A DNA stretch of 64,000 nt from Nocardia sp. NBC_00508. Lineage in GTDB: Bacteria > Actinomycetota > Actinomycetes > Mycobacteriales > Mycobacteriaceae. Position numbers and translations under genes: made by a program. The notes beneath the pieces were generated by a model. That model was not told where the DNA came from and searched no databases. It worked only from the letters and a program-made list of their open reading frames with translations. Where the stretch lies: the NCBI RefSeq assembly GCF_036346875.1, contig NZ_CP107852.1, positions 4,030,001 through 4,094,000 of the forward strand. Direction: 5' to 3'. Below, in pieces: positions 1-7,888 of this stretch (positions are counted from its first letter, which is position 1; every line of letters starts with the position of its first letter).

Positions 1-893
1 TGGCGTTGTCCGGCGGCGCGGATTCGCTGGCCCTCACCGCCGCGGCGGTGGTCGAGACGAACGCGGTCGACGCGCTGGTGGTCGATCACCGATTGCAGCC
101 CGGATCCGGCGCGGTCGCCGCCGAGGCGGCGGCACAGGCGCTCGCGCTCGGCTGCCGGTCCGCGCGGGTGCTCGCGGTCGAGGTCGGCACCGAGGGAGGG
201 GTGGAGGCGGCGGCGCGCCGGGCTCGGTACGCCGCGCTGGACGCGGCGCGCAACGGGCTGCCGGTGCTGCTCGGTCACACGCTCGACGACCAAGCGGAAA
301 CGGTGTTGCTCGGGCTCGCGCGCGGATCGGGTGGGCGTTCGATCCAGGGGATGGCCGCGTGTGCCGAGCCGTGGGGCCGGCCGCTGCTCGAGGTGCGCCG
401 GGAGACGACCCGGCAGCTGTGCGCCGACCTGGGTGTGACGCCGCACGACGACCCGCACAACGTGGCGCCGGAGTTCACCAGGGTTCGCCTGCGCACCGAG
501 GTCTTGCCGCTGCTGGAACAGATCCTCGGCGGCGGGGTGGCCCTGGCGCTGGCCCGCACCGCAGAGCAGCTGCGCGAAGACGGCGCGGTGCTGGACGCGC
601 TCGCCGCTGAACTTCTGCACACCGCGAGTGATGGGCAGGCGCTCGTGATCGAGACCCTCGCCACTGCGCCCGCGGCCTTGCGTAAACGGGCGATTCGGGC
701 ATGGCTGCTGGCCAACGGTGCGAAAGCCCTGACCAACAAGCATTTACAGGCTGTCGACGAGTTGGTGACCGCTTGGCGTGGACAGGGCGGTGTCGCGGTC
801 GGCGGAGGAAGGCCCGGGAGCAGGTTGGTCGCCGGGCGCGAACATGGCAGGCTGACACTGCGGCTGGGCGAGGATGAGCATCGGAGGCGATGA
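1..893 (+). CDS. tilS: tRNA(Ile)-lysidine synthase, 5'-truncated by window start
   Basis: TilS uses ATP and lysine to convert C34 of the CAU-anticodon tRNA-Ile into lysidine, so that it reads AUA. The reading frame is open from the window edge, and the PP-loop ATPase motif SGGADS appears in the first visible residues, so only about 20-30 N-terminal residues should be missing. The middle carries the TilS-type GHTLDDQAETVLLGLARGSG stretch. The C-terminal part (about residue 190 on) fits the TilS substrate-binding domain. hpt follows 54 nt downstream, the same tilS-hpt order as in M. tuberculosis. Family assignment is firm. The true start lies outside the window. Confidence 0.93.
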   Translation, partial: ALSGGADSLALTAAAVVETNAVDALVVDHRLQPGSGAVAAEAAAQALALGCRSARVLAVEVGTEGGVEAAARRARYAALDAARNGLPVLLGHTLDDQAETVLLGLARGSGGRSIQGMAACAEPWGRPLLEVRRETTRQLCADLGVTPHDDPHNVAPEFTRVRLRTEVLPLLEQILGGGVALALARTAEQLREDGAVLDALAAELLHTASDGQALVIETLATAPAALRKRAIRAWLLANGAKALTNKHLQAVDELVTAWRGQGGVAVGGGRPGSRLVAGREHGRLTLRLGEDEHRRR

Positions 894-947
894 CGCAGAC
901 TCCACCGGCGCAACGGGCTCACCACCACGGAAGGGAATCCAGCTGAC

Positions 948-1502
948 GTGTACGGGGACGACATTGCGTCGGTGCTGATCACCGCCGAACAGATCGCCGC
1001 AAAGACCCAGGAGCTGGCCGAACTCATCGCCAAGCGCTATCCCGCCGGTGCGCCCGAGGGCGATCTGCTGCTGGTCGGCGTACTCAAGGGTGCGATCTTC
1101 TTCATGACCGACCTGGCCAAAGCGCTGCCTATCCCGACCCAGATGGAGTTCATGGCCGTCTCGTCCTACGGGTCGTCCACCTCGTCTTCCGGCGTGGTGC
1201 GCATCATGAAGGACCTGGACAAGGACATCGCCGGCCGCAACGTCCTGATCGTCGAGGACATCATCGACTCCGGACTCACCCTGTCCTGGCTCAAGCGCAA
1301 CCTGTCCACTCGCAATCCTGCTTCGCTCGAGGTGGTCACCTTGCTACGCAAGCCCGACGCGCTACGCACGCACGTGGACGTCGCGCACGTCGGCTTCGAC
1401 ATCCCGAATGAATTCGTCGTCGGCTACGGTCTCGACTACGCCGAGCGCTACCGTGACCTGCCCTACATCGGCACCCTGGACCCGAAGGTCTACGGGGGCT
1501 GA
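948..1502 (+). CDS. hpt: hypoxanthine phosphoribosyltransferase
   Basis: Purine salvage enzyme that transfers phosphoribose from PRPP to hypoxanthine or guanine in the cytosol. The 184-residue length is normal. The PRPP-binding motif VLIVEDIIDSGLTLSWL lies at about residues 100-116, and the flexible-loop segment MAVSSYGSSTSSSGVV is typical of the actinobacterial enzymes. The C-terminal VVGYGLDYAERYRDLPYIG is the nucleobase-binding end. The GTG start gives the expected N-terminus, with a purine-rich AAGGGA about 12 nt upstream. It probably shares a transcript with tilS, and it ends two bases from the convergent cyclase gene. Confidence 0.95.
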   Translation: MYGDDIASVLITAEQIAAKTQELAELIAKRYPAGAPEGDLLLVGVLKGAIFFMTDLAKALPIPTQMEFMAVSSYGSSTSSSGVVRIMKDLDKDIAGRNVLIVEDIIDSGLTLSWLKRNLSTRNPASLEVVTLLRKPDALRTHVDVAHVGFDIPNEFVVGYGLDYAERYRDLPYIGTLDPKVYGG

Positions 1503-1504
1503 CC

Positions 1505-2221
1505 CTATCTCGGCAGGATGCCGAAAATAGTTGCGGGGGAACCGGATCCGCCGCGATAGAGCGCACCACCCACCAGAACCCATGCCCCTGAGACGGGCAG
1601 TTGGGCGAGGTTCGCCAGACATTCCAAGCTGATCCGGCGCTCGCCGTAGAGCAGCTTCGACACCGCATAGGTGTCATCGGTGCCCACGTCCGGTCCGAAC
1701 GTGTCGGTGCCGAGCGCGCCGCGGCGGCCGAGCCTGCCGGTGCGCAACAGCCATTCCACCGTCTCCACCGCGAAACCCGGTTGGTGGCCGGTCGATTCCC
1801 CGCTGCCGATGAACTCCGGCGTACCCCATTTGGCGTCCCAGCCGGTCCAGGCGAGCACCGCGGCGCCGTCCGGGATCCGGCCGTGCTCGGTCTCCCAGTG
1901 CCGCAGGTCGTCGACCGAGATCGCGTAATCGCGATCGTTCGCGCACCGCTGCCTGAGGTCGATCTTCACCGCGGGCAGCAGCAGGTCGTCCAGATCCAGC
2001 TCGTCCGCGGCGAGGCCGTCGGTGTGGAAGTGGATCGGCGCGCCCCAGTGGGTCCCGGTGTGTTCGCCCTGCTGGATGTAACGCAGGTGGTAGCCGTCGT
2101 TCGCGATCGTGGCCACGATGTCGGTGCGGAATTCCGGATCGCCCGGGTACAGCGGCGTGGTGGCCGGATCGTGCACGTGCGACAGACTCACCAACCGCCC
2201 CAGCGGCCGCGGCGCGGTCAT
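1505..2221 (-). CDS. cyclase family protein (kynurenine formamidase-like hydrolase)
   Basis: 238-residue member of the cyclase/KynB superfamily, metal-dependent hydrolases acting on amides or lactones. The family motif H-x-GTH-x-D-x-P-x-HF is present as HTGTHWGAPIHF at about residues 55-66, so the usual metal-binding Asp is Gly here. This could alter metal coordination or activity. The C-terminal half (GTDTFGPDVG, ISLECLANLAQLP) is typical of the family. The ATG overlaps the stop of the upstream kinase-like gene as ATGA, so it is the third gene of a translationally coupled operon. The substrate is unknown. Confidence 0.8.
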   Translation of the reverse strand: MTAPRPLGRLVSLSHVHDPATTPLYPGDPEFRTDIVATIANDGYHLRYIQQGEHTGTHWGAPIHFHTDGLAADELDLDDLLLPAVKIDLRQRCANDRDYAISVDDLRHWETEHGRIPDGAAVLAWTGWDAKWGTPEFIGSGESTGHQPGFAVETVEWLLRTGRLGRRGALGTDTFGPDVGTDDTYAVSKLLYGERRISLECLANLAQLPVSGAWVLVGGALYRGGSGSPATIFGILPR

Positions 2222-5082
2222 CGAGTCCGCTGCGGAATCGCCCTGGCGACAGCGAGCAGATCGGCCTCGAGCAGCCGGAACAACCGGTAGGTGAGCACGA
2301 ACGCCAGGATGCCACCCACGCTCAGCACGCGCACCGGAACGATCACCAACCCGAGGTCGGCGGGGTCGACGAAGGTCGCGCTCGCCACACCGAGCAAGGG
2401 AACCGACGCCGCGACGCCGAGGTAGAAATTGCCGCGGTTGGCCAACGACCGGAGCTGGCGTTCGTCGTCAGGGCCGATCCCTCCGCGCACCAGCAAATGT
2501 GGATAGATCGAGCGCAGCGAGTAGACCATGATCGGGAAGAACGGATAGGCCAGCGCGATCGCCGCGCACACCACCTGCGCGGCGAAGAAATGCAGGAAGG
2601 TCTTCGGCGGCAGATCGACACCGGAGAATGCCAGCCCCAGCGGCCAGATGATGCCCGCGACCAACCAGAAGCCGAACGGCACCCACACCGCCCAGTCACC
2701 CATCAGCAGCGTGTCGCGACGCGCCTTCGCGAGCGTGCGCGCGGAATACTCGCCGCGGCCGAGACGGTACGCGATGGAGAGGGGACGCCGGGTGAGGAAC
2801 AACAGCAGAAGCGCGGCCACCGGGAACGCGATCAGATTGTTGATCAATCCGACGGCGGCGAACTTCTCCTGGTCGGCCGTCGACATCCGGTCGATGATCA
2901 GGGTCTGGTTCAGCTGGATATTGTACAAGCTGGCCAGCACATTCGGCACGCCGATGCAGAACGCCGCGATCGGAAGCAGCCAGCGGCGGGCTCGGTAGGC
3001 GAGGCTGCCGGGCGGGGGATCGACCAGGTCGCGTGCGCGGGTGTCGAGGCACAGGTCGAGTTGGCCAGCGAGTTCCGCGCCGCTGCGCCAGCGGCGGTTC
3101 GGGTCCACGTGCAGGCATTCCAGCAGCACGCGGCGCAGTGTGGCCGGTGTCCCCTCGGGCAGGCGCGACAGCGCTACCGCTGTGACGCCCGCGCGGCGCA
3201 CCGCGAGCATCCCCGCGTACGTTTCCGCGGTCGGGCCGGACTCGGCGATCGGCGGATCATCGAACGGGCTCGCCCCCGTGAGCATCTCCCACAGCAGGAC
3301 ACCGAGGGAGTACACGTCGCCGCTGCCGCCCGGTGGGGGCGCGTCGGAATCGAGGTAGCGCGCCAACTGCTCGGGCGAGCGGTAGGCCAGCGAATCCGTC
3401 GTGACAGCCTCTGCCGCCGCGGTCGCGGTCGGGCCGGACTCGCCGAGGGCGAAATCCGCGAGTTTCGGTATGCCCTCGGCGGTGAACAGGACATTCGCCG
3501 GTTTGATGTCCTGGTGCAGCACGCCGTGGTGTGCGGCGTAGTCCAGCGCGTCGGCCAGCCGCCTGCCCACCCACGCCACGGTTTCCGGCCAGCTCAGCCG
3601 CCCGATCTGGGCCCGCACGCTCGAATCCGGCGGCCTGCTCTCGCCTTTGAGCTCCATGGCGCTGTCCACCGCGCGCAGCAGCAGTGCGCCGCCGTCGGCC
3701 ACCGGGCCGCGACGACGTTGCTCGAGTAGGCCGACCGCCGTGCCGCCGGGGAGGTACTGCATGTAGACCAGGCGCGGGAGGGCGCCGGTCGCGGCCGTCT
3801 CGGCGTCCGCGCCGGGGGAGCTGAGCGCAGGAGCTGCGGTGGCGGCGCGGTCCGGCGGGGTGACGAGCGTGGCCTCGGCGTCGATCGATCGGTCGACGAG
3901 CGTCACGTCGGGGTGGTCGAGGACTGCGGTGCCTTCGGCGCCGGTGCCGGGTTGTGCGGTGACGTTCGTGTCGTTGCTGGTGGGCGGGGCGGCGTCCGTC
4001 GCTTCGTCGCCACCGGCTTGCCGGGTAGCCCGGCCGTCCGCGCTGGGTCGTTCGGTAACGGTAGTGCCGGGCTCGGCGACGGTCGCGTCTTCCTCGTCGG
4101 GAGACCTGATTGCTGCCCGGCCCGCACGCGTGCCGGCGGTCGCCTTCGGACCGAGGGGCTCGGCGACTGTGGCGTCGAGATCAGGGCGCGGCTCGGCGAT
4201 GGTGGCATCCCCGTCGGGCACGTGCGGCTCGGCGACGGTCGCGTCTCGCGCATGGTCGGCAGGGCCGATTCCTGCCCAGCTGGCGGGCGGACCGGCGATC
4301 GTGGCGTCCGGATCGAAAGGCTCGGCGACAGTGGTGTCGAGGTCGGGCCGCCGCTCGGCAATGGCGGCACCCGGGTCGGGTAGGACTGCGGGCGACTGGT
4401 CACGGGTGGGGCTACCTGTGACGGTCCGGGCGCGTGTGGCGTCGGCGCTGAGCAGCCGCTGGTCGAAGATGCGCACGATATGGGCGTGGTCGAGCTGGGC
4501 CATCGTGTGCGGCGCGCCCAACCGCCCGGCCGAAAACCGCACGGCGACGAGCCGTTGCATGGATCGCTGTCTGGCGAGGAAGACACGACCGAGCACGCCG
4601 GCGCCCAGGTCCGTGAGCAGGTCGAAGTCATCGATCCGCAGGCCGGGTGCGAGATCGGCCAGCGCGGCGACGGCTTCGCTCGACTCGGCGGCGTCGACCC
4701 GCGCCGCGTCGCCGGCGGCGAAATCGGCGAGCCGTTCACGGACCGCGTCGGCCAACTCCGGGTACTCGGCGAGAAAGTCCGGCAGCGGCAGCGGCGCGCG
4801 CCTGCGGCGCGCCAGGAACTCCTCACACACGAGGTCGGCGAGTTCGGGGCTGTCGTCCACCTCGGGGAATTCCTTGCGGTACTCGGCGATTCGCTTGCCG
4901 AGCCCTTCCCGCTCCCAGCGGCGCCGCAGATCGACGCGCACCAGATCGGTGAGCACGGCCAGGCGCACCTGCGTGCCGTCGGGCACATAGTCGGAGATCC
5001 GCGGCGGCAACCGATCGGCATAGAGGCTGTGTTGCCAGTCGGCGGCGAACCGGGCGACGGCGTCCGTGCGCGATGAGGTCAC
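2218..5082 (-). CDS. membrane-anchored kinase-like protein with degenerate catalytic motifs (probable pseudokinase)
   Basis: 954 residues. The GTG start overlaps the upstream stop as GTGA, which fixes the start despite a longer open frame. Order: N-terminal alpha-helical region with a FLAEYPEL segment of the type seen in planctomycete kinases; kinase-like fold from about residue 155; membrane domain of several helices from about residue 699. The glycine loop is intact (GAGVLG), but the beta3 lysine is Arg (VAVR, about 180), HRD is HQD (about 523) and DFG is DFA (about 543). Between beta4 and beta5 (about residues 211-431) sits a Thr-rich insertion with repeated DATVAEP/DATIAEP units that the neighbouring paralogue lacks. 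The HQD aspartate and the KPAN asparagine remain, so weak activity cannot be excluded. Likely role: signalling partner of the kinase encoded just upstream. Confidence 0.8.
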   Translation of the reverse strand: MTSSRTDAVARFAADWQHSLYADRLPPRISDYVPDGTQVRLAVLTDLVRVDLRRRWEREGLGKRIAEYRKEFPEVDDSPELADLVCEEFLARRRRAPLPLPDFLAEYPELADAVRERLADFAAGDAARVDAAESSEAVAALADLAPGLRIDDFDLLTDLGAGVLGRVFLARQRSMQRLVAVRFSAGRLGAPHTMAQLDHAHIVRIFDQRLLSADATRARTVTGSPTRDQSPAVLPDPGAAIAERRPDLDTTVAEPFDPDATIAGPPASWAGIGPADHARDATVAEPHVPDGDATIAEPRPDLDATVAEPLGPKATAGTRAGRAAIRSPDEEDATVAEPGTTVTERPSADGRATRQAGGDEATDAAPPTSNDTNVTAQPGTGAEGTAVLDHPDVTLVDRSIDAEATLVTPPDRAATAAPALSSPGADAETAATGALPRLVYMQYLPGGTAVGLLEQRRRGPVADGGALLLRAVDSAMELKGESRPPDSSVRAQIGRLSWPETVAWVGRRLADALDYAAHHGVLHQDIKPANVLFTAEGIPKLADFALGESGPTATAAAEAVTTDSLAYRSPEQLARYLDSDAPPPGGSGDVYSLGVLLWEMLTGASPFDDPPIAESGPTAETYAGMLAVRRAGVTAVALSRLPEGTPATLRRVLLECLHVDPNRRWRSGAELAGQLDLCLDTRARDLVDPPPGSLAYRARRWLLPIAAFCIGVPNVLASLYNIQLNQTLIIDRMSTADQEKFAAVGLINNLIAFPVAALLLLFLTRRPLSIAYRLGRGEYSARTLAKARRDTLLMGDWAVWVPFGFWLVAGIIWPLGLAFSGVDLPPKTFLHFFAAQVVCAAIALAYPFFPIMVYSLRSIYPHLLVRGGIGPDDERQLRSLANRGNFYLGVAASVPLLGVASATFVDPADLGLVIVPVRVLSVGGILAFVLTYRLFRLLEADLLAVARAIPQRTR
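3835..4450 (-). repeat. Thr-rich repeat-encoding insertion inside the kinase fold
   Basis: Roughly 220 codons inserted between strands beta4 and beta5 of the downstream kinase-like protein. About nine to eleven degenerate units of the form (D/E)-(A/T)-T-(V/I)-A-E-P are spaced 10-25 residues apart, interspersed with Pro, Asp and Gly. The paralogue has about ten residues at the same place. The composition predicts disorder. Boundaries are approximate. Confidence 0.7.
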
Positions 5083-7628
5083 CCGACGGTCTCCGCCGCG
5101 TCCGTATCGACTCGCGTCTGCCTGCCAGGGAGTGGGCTTTCCGCGCCGGCTTCGGGGTCGACCACCCGCTCCAGGGCCCGCAGATCCGCCTCCAGCGCAC
5201 GGAACAGCAGATAGGTGCCCACGAACGCGATGATGCCGCCCACGCACAGCAGCCGGACCGCGAAGATCACCGAGGGGATGTCGGCGGCGGGAAGGAAGGT
5301 CACCCCGGCGACCGCGAGCAGCGGCACCGACGCGGCCACCGCGAGGTACAAGTTGCAGCGCCGGTCCAGGCCGCGCAGCCACACCGCGTCCTCGGGGCTG
5401 ATGTCCCCGTGCCGGAGGAACAGGGGATAAATGCACCGCACCATGTAGAAGGTCAGCAGGAAGAACGGATAGGCGACCGCGATCGCACCACACACCACCA
5501 GCGAGGAGAAGAAGTGCACCACGGCCGGTGCCGATATGTCCCCGGTGGACAGTTGTAGCGCGATCGGGAAGACCGCGCCGGCCAACACCCACAGCGAAAA
5601 CGCCACGGCGACAGCACGGTCGCCCATCAGCAGCGCGTCCCGTCTGGTTCGCCGCAGTGTCTCCGGATCGTATCGTCGTCCTTTGCGCAGACCACGCGGC
5701 ACTTTCAGCACATATCTGGACATATACAGCACGAGCGCGATGCCGGCCGGGAAGAAGATCGCGTTCACCACGCTCGTGATGATGAGGAAGGTCTGCTGGG
5801 CGTCCTCGGTCATTCTGCTGATGATCAGGTGCTGGTTGTGCTGGATGTTGTACAGCGACGCGAGCACATTCGGCAGTGCCACCGACAGCAGCGCGATCAG
5901 CACGAAGTACGGGCGCAGCCGCCGCCGCCAGCTGTTCGGCGCGGGGTCGACCAGCTCCCGTGCGCGCGCGTCCTGGCACATCTCCAGCTGCCTGGCCAGG
6001 ACCGTGCCGCTGGACCAGCGCATCCCCCGCTCCGGCGCGAGGCAGGTCAGCAGCACGCGGCGCAGCGCCGCCGGACAGTCGGGTGGAACTCGGTCCAGCG
6101 CAGCGGCGTCCACGCCGATGCTGCGGCGCTCCAGCATGGCCTCCAAAGTGGTGTCGTCGCCGTGGCCCCCCGCGCCGGCTGTGCTGTCGTCGAACGGTTT
6201 GGCCCCGGTGAGCAGCTCCCAGAGCACGACGCCGAGCGAATAGATGTCGGCACGGGTGTCCAGGTCGGCGGCGCCGCGGTCGAAGCCGGGATGGCAGGCT
6301 TCCAGCTGTTCCGGCGACATGTAGGCCAGCGAGCCGCCGAAGTAGGCGACCGGGCTGGTGCCCTCGACATTGCGGCTGAAGCTGATGTTGAAGTCGGCCA
6401 GCTTCGGCACTCCCTCGGCGGTGAGCAGCACGTTGGCCGGTTTCACGTCGCGGTGCAGCACGCCGTGCGAGGAGGCGTAGTCCAGCGCCTCGGCCAGCCT
6501 GCGCCCGAGCCAGGCCACCGTCTCCGGCCAGCTCAGCGACGCGATCCGGGCCCGCACGCTGGAGTCGGTCGGCCGGATCTCACCCTTCTCCTCCATGGCG
6601 GCGTCGACGGCGTCGAGCAGTAGCTGTCCGCTGCGCTGGGCGGGTGGGGTGTCCCGCAGCCGGCGCAGGACGCTGAGCAGCGTGCCACCGGGCAGGAACT
6701 GCATGTAGAGCAGCCGGAGCCGACGCCCGGGCCCTTCGGCGTCATCGAGCAGCCGCTGGTCGAAGACTCGCACGATGTAGTCGTGGTCCAGCTGGGCCAG
6801 CGTCTGCGGCTCGGTGCCGTGATCGGCGGAGATCTTGACCGCGACCAGTCGTTGCAGCGAGCGCTGCCGGGCGAGGAAGACCCGGGCGAACGCACCGCTG
6901 CCCAAACCGGTCAGCAGATCGAAATCATCGATCTGCTGACCGATCTCGATGCGGTCGAGCGCGTTCTTCCCGCCCGGCCCGGTCCCGATCGTGGTGGGAA
7001 CGGCGGTGGCCGTGCCCATCAGATCGGCGGCGGTCGTTCTGGTCACTTCAGAACCACGAGCGGACGCGACGGTTTGGTTCAATCCGGAGTCGGCGAGCGT
7101 GGCGTCGGTATGTGCGAACGCGGTCTGAGTGGAATCTTCCAGTACCGCGCGGCGGGTGCTCTGGTCTATCTCGTCGGCATTCAACAAGGCGCGCAGTTCC
7201 GTCGCCTGATGCGGATATTCGCGCAGGCAGTCGCGCGGATCGATCCGTGCTCCGCTGTGCCTGCGGATGACGAACTCCTCATACACGAGACCGGCCGGGA
7301 TTTCTTCGGGAGTGAGTTCGGGAAATTCGGCGCAGTAATCCACCAGGCGTTTGCGTGTGGCCGGTTCCGGCGCCGCGCCCACTGTCGCCGACGGACGCCG
7401 CAGCCAGCGATGGCGCAGGTCGACGCGGATCAGCTCGACCAATGCCTCGCGGCGCAGGGTAGTCGCGTCGGGCAGGTACTCGCCGATCGCAGGCGGGCGT
7501 CGGGTGGATTCCCAGGCCGCAGAGAAGGCCGCTACCGCGGTGAATTCGGCATGCGACAGGTGGCCGTAACCCGCGCCGGGGGCCAGGCCCGCATCGGAAT
7601 CGGACGTTCTCTCGGAGTTCGTACTCAT
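5079..7628 (-). CDS. membrane-anchored serine/threonine protein kinase
   Basis: 849 residues. The N-terminal helical region (about 1-200) includes CLREYPHQATELRALL, resembling the leader seen in many planctomycete kinases. A short Thr-containing linker has DATLADSG. The kinase domain starts at about residue 235. Glycine loop GSGAFARV has Ala at the third Gly. The beta3 lysine is present (VAVK, about 263), the catalytic loop is HRDVKPAN (about 392), the metal motif is DFN instead of DFG (about 412), and SPE replaces APE. From about residue 571 several hydrophobic segments form a C-terminal membrane domain that contains NVLASLYNIQ, also found in the downstream paralogue. It is the first gene of the operon with the paralogue and the cyclase. 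The retained Lys and HRD suggest activity, and DFN is known in some bacterial kinases. Substrate unknown. Confidence 0.85.
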   Translation of the reverse strand: MSTNSERTSDSDAGLAPGAGYGHLSHAEFTAVAAFSAAWESTRRPPAIGEYLPDATTLRREALVELIRVDLRHRWLRRPSATVGAAPEPATRKRLVDYCAEFPELTPEEIPAGLVYEEFVIRRHSGARIDPRDCLREYPHQATELRALLNADEIDQSTRRAVLEDSTQTAFAHTDATLADSGLNQTVASARGSEVTRTTAADLMGTATAVPTTIGTGPGGKNALDRIEIGQQIDDFDLLTGLGSGAFARVFLARQRSLQRLVAVKISADHGTEPQTLAQLDHDYIVRVFDQRLLDDAEGPGRRLRLLYMQFLPGGTLLSVLRRLRDTPPAQRSGQLLLDAVDAAMEEKGEIRPTDSSVRARIASLSWPETVAWLGRRLAEALDYASSHGVLHRDVKPANVLLTAEGVPKLADFNISFSRNVEGTSPVAYFGGSLAYMSPEQLEACHPGFDRGAADLDTRADIYSLGVVLWELLTGAKPFDDSTAGAGGHGDDTTLEAMLERRSIGVDAAALDRVPPDCPAALRRVLLTCLAPERGMRWSSGTVLARQLEMCQDARARELVDPAPNSWRRRLRPYFVLIALLSVALPNVLASLYNIQHNQHLIISRMTEDAQQTFLIITSVVNAIFFPAGIALVLYMSRYVLKVPRGLRKGRRYDPETLRRTRRDALLMGDRAVAVAFSLWVLAGAVFPIALQLSTGDISAPAVVHFFSSLVVCGAIAVAYPFFLLTFYMVRCIYPLFLRHGDISPEDAVWLRGLDRRCNLYLAVAASVPLLAVAGVTFLPAADIPSVIFAVRLLCVGGIIAFVGTYLLFRALEADLRALERVVDPEAGAESPLPGRQTRVDTDAAETVG

Positions 7629-7888
7629 GCCTACACCTCGCTGGCGCTCGGCTCCGGCATGACTGCGAACGTAGCTGTGTCCATTGTGTGCTCGCTTCGC
7701 TCACTCATGCTCGGACCTTGTGGCTCTGCGGACGCCGCGGAATCCGCCTTGGTCGCTCGGGCGGATGTGCCGCAAAAATTTCCGCCACACCCAACACCAT
7801 CATCCCCCGCGCCGTATTCGAAATGATAACTTGCGGCTCAACAGCGGATCACCCGATTTCGACAACGATGCGACGGGGGATGACCAGC
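7629..7888. other. divergent intergenic region between kinase operon and amidase
   Basis: 260 nt with an AT-richer core (about 7780-7835, including GAAATGATAACTTG), the likely place of divergent promoters. The amidase reading frame stays open leftward through much of it, but that translation lacks coding character. No convincing palindrome was seen. Confidence 0.4.

Noticed and set aside
3839..4990. Long open frame on the plus strand inside the pseudokinase gene
   Set aside because: Low-complexity antisense reading of the repeat insertion, without RBS or family.
5083..5979. N-terminal extension of the pseudokinase frame
   Set aside because: It would overlap the upstream kinase gene by 900 nt, with Arg/Pro-rich nonsense; the GTGA start at 5082 fits.
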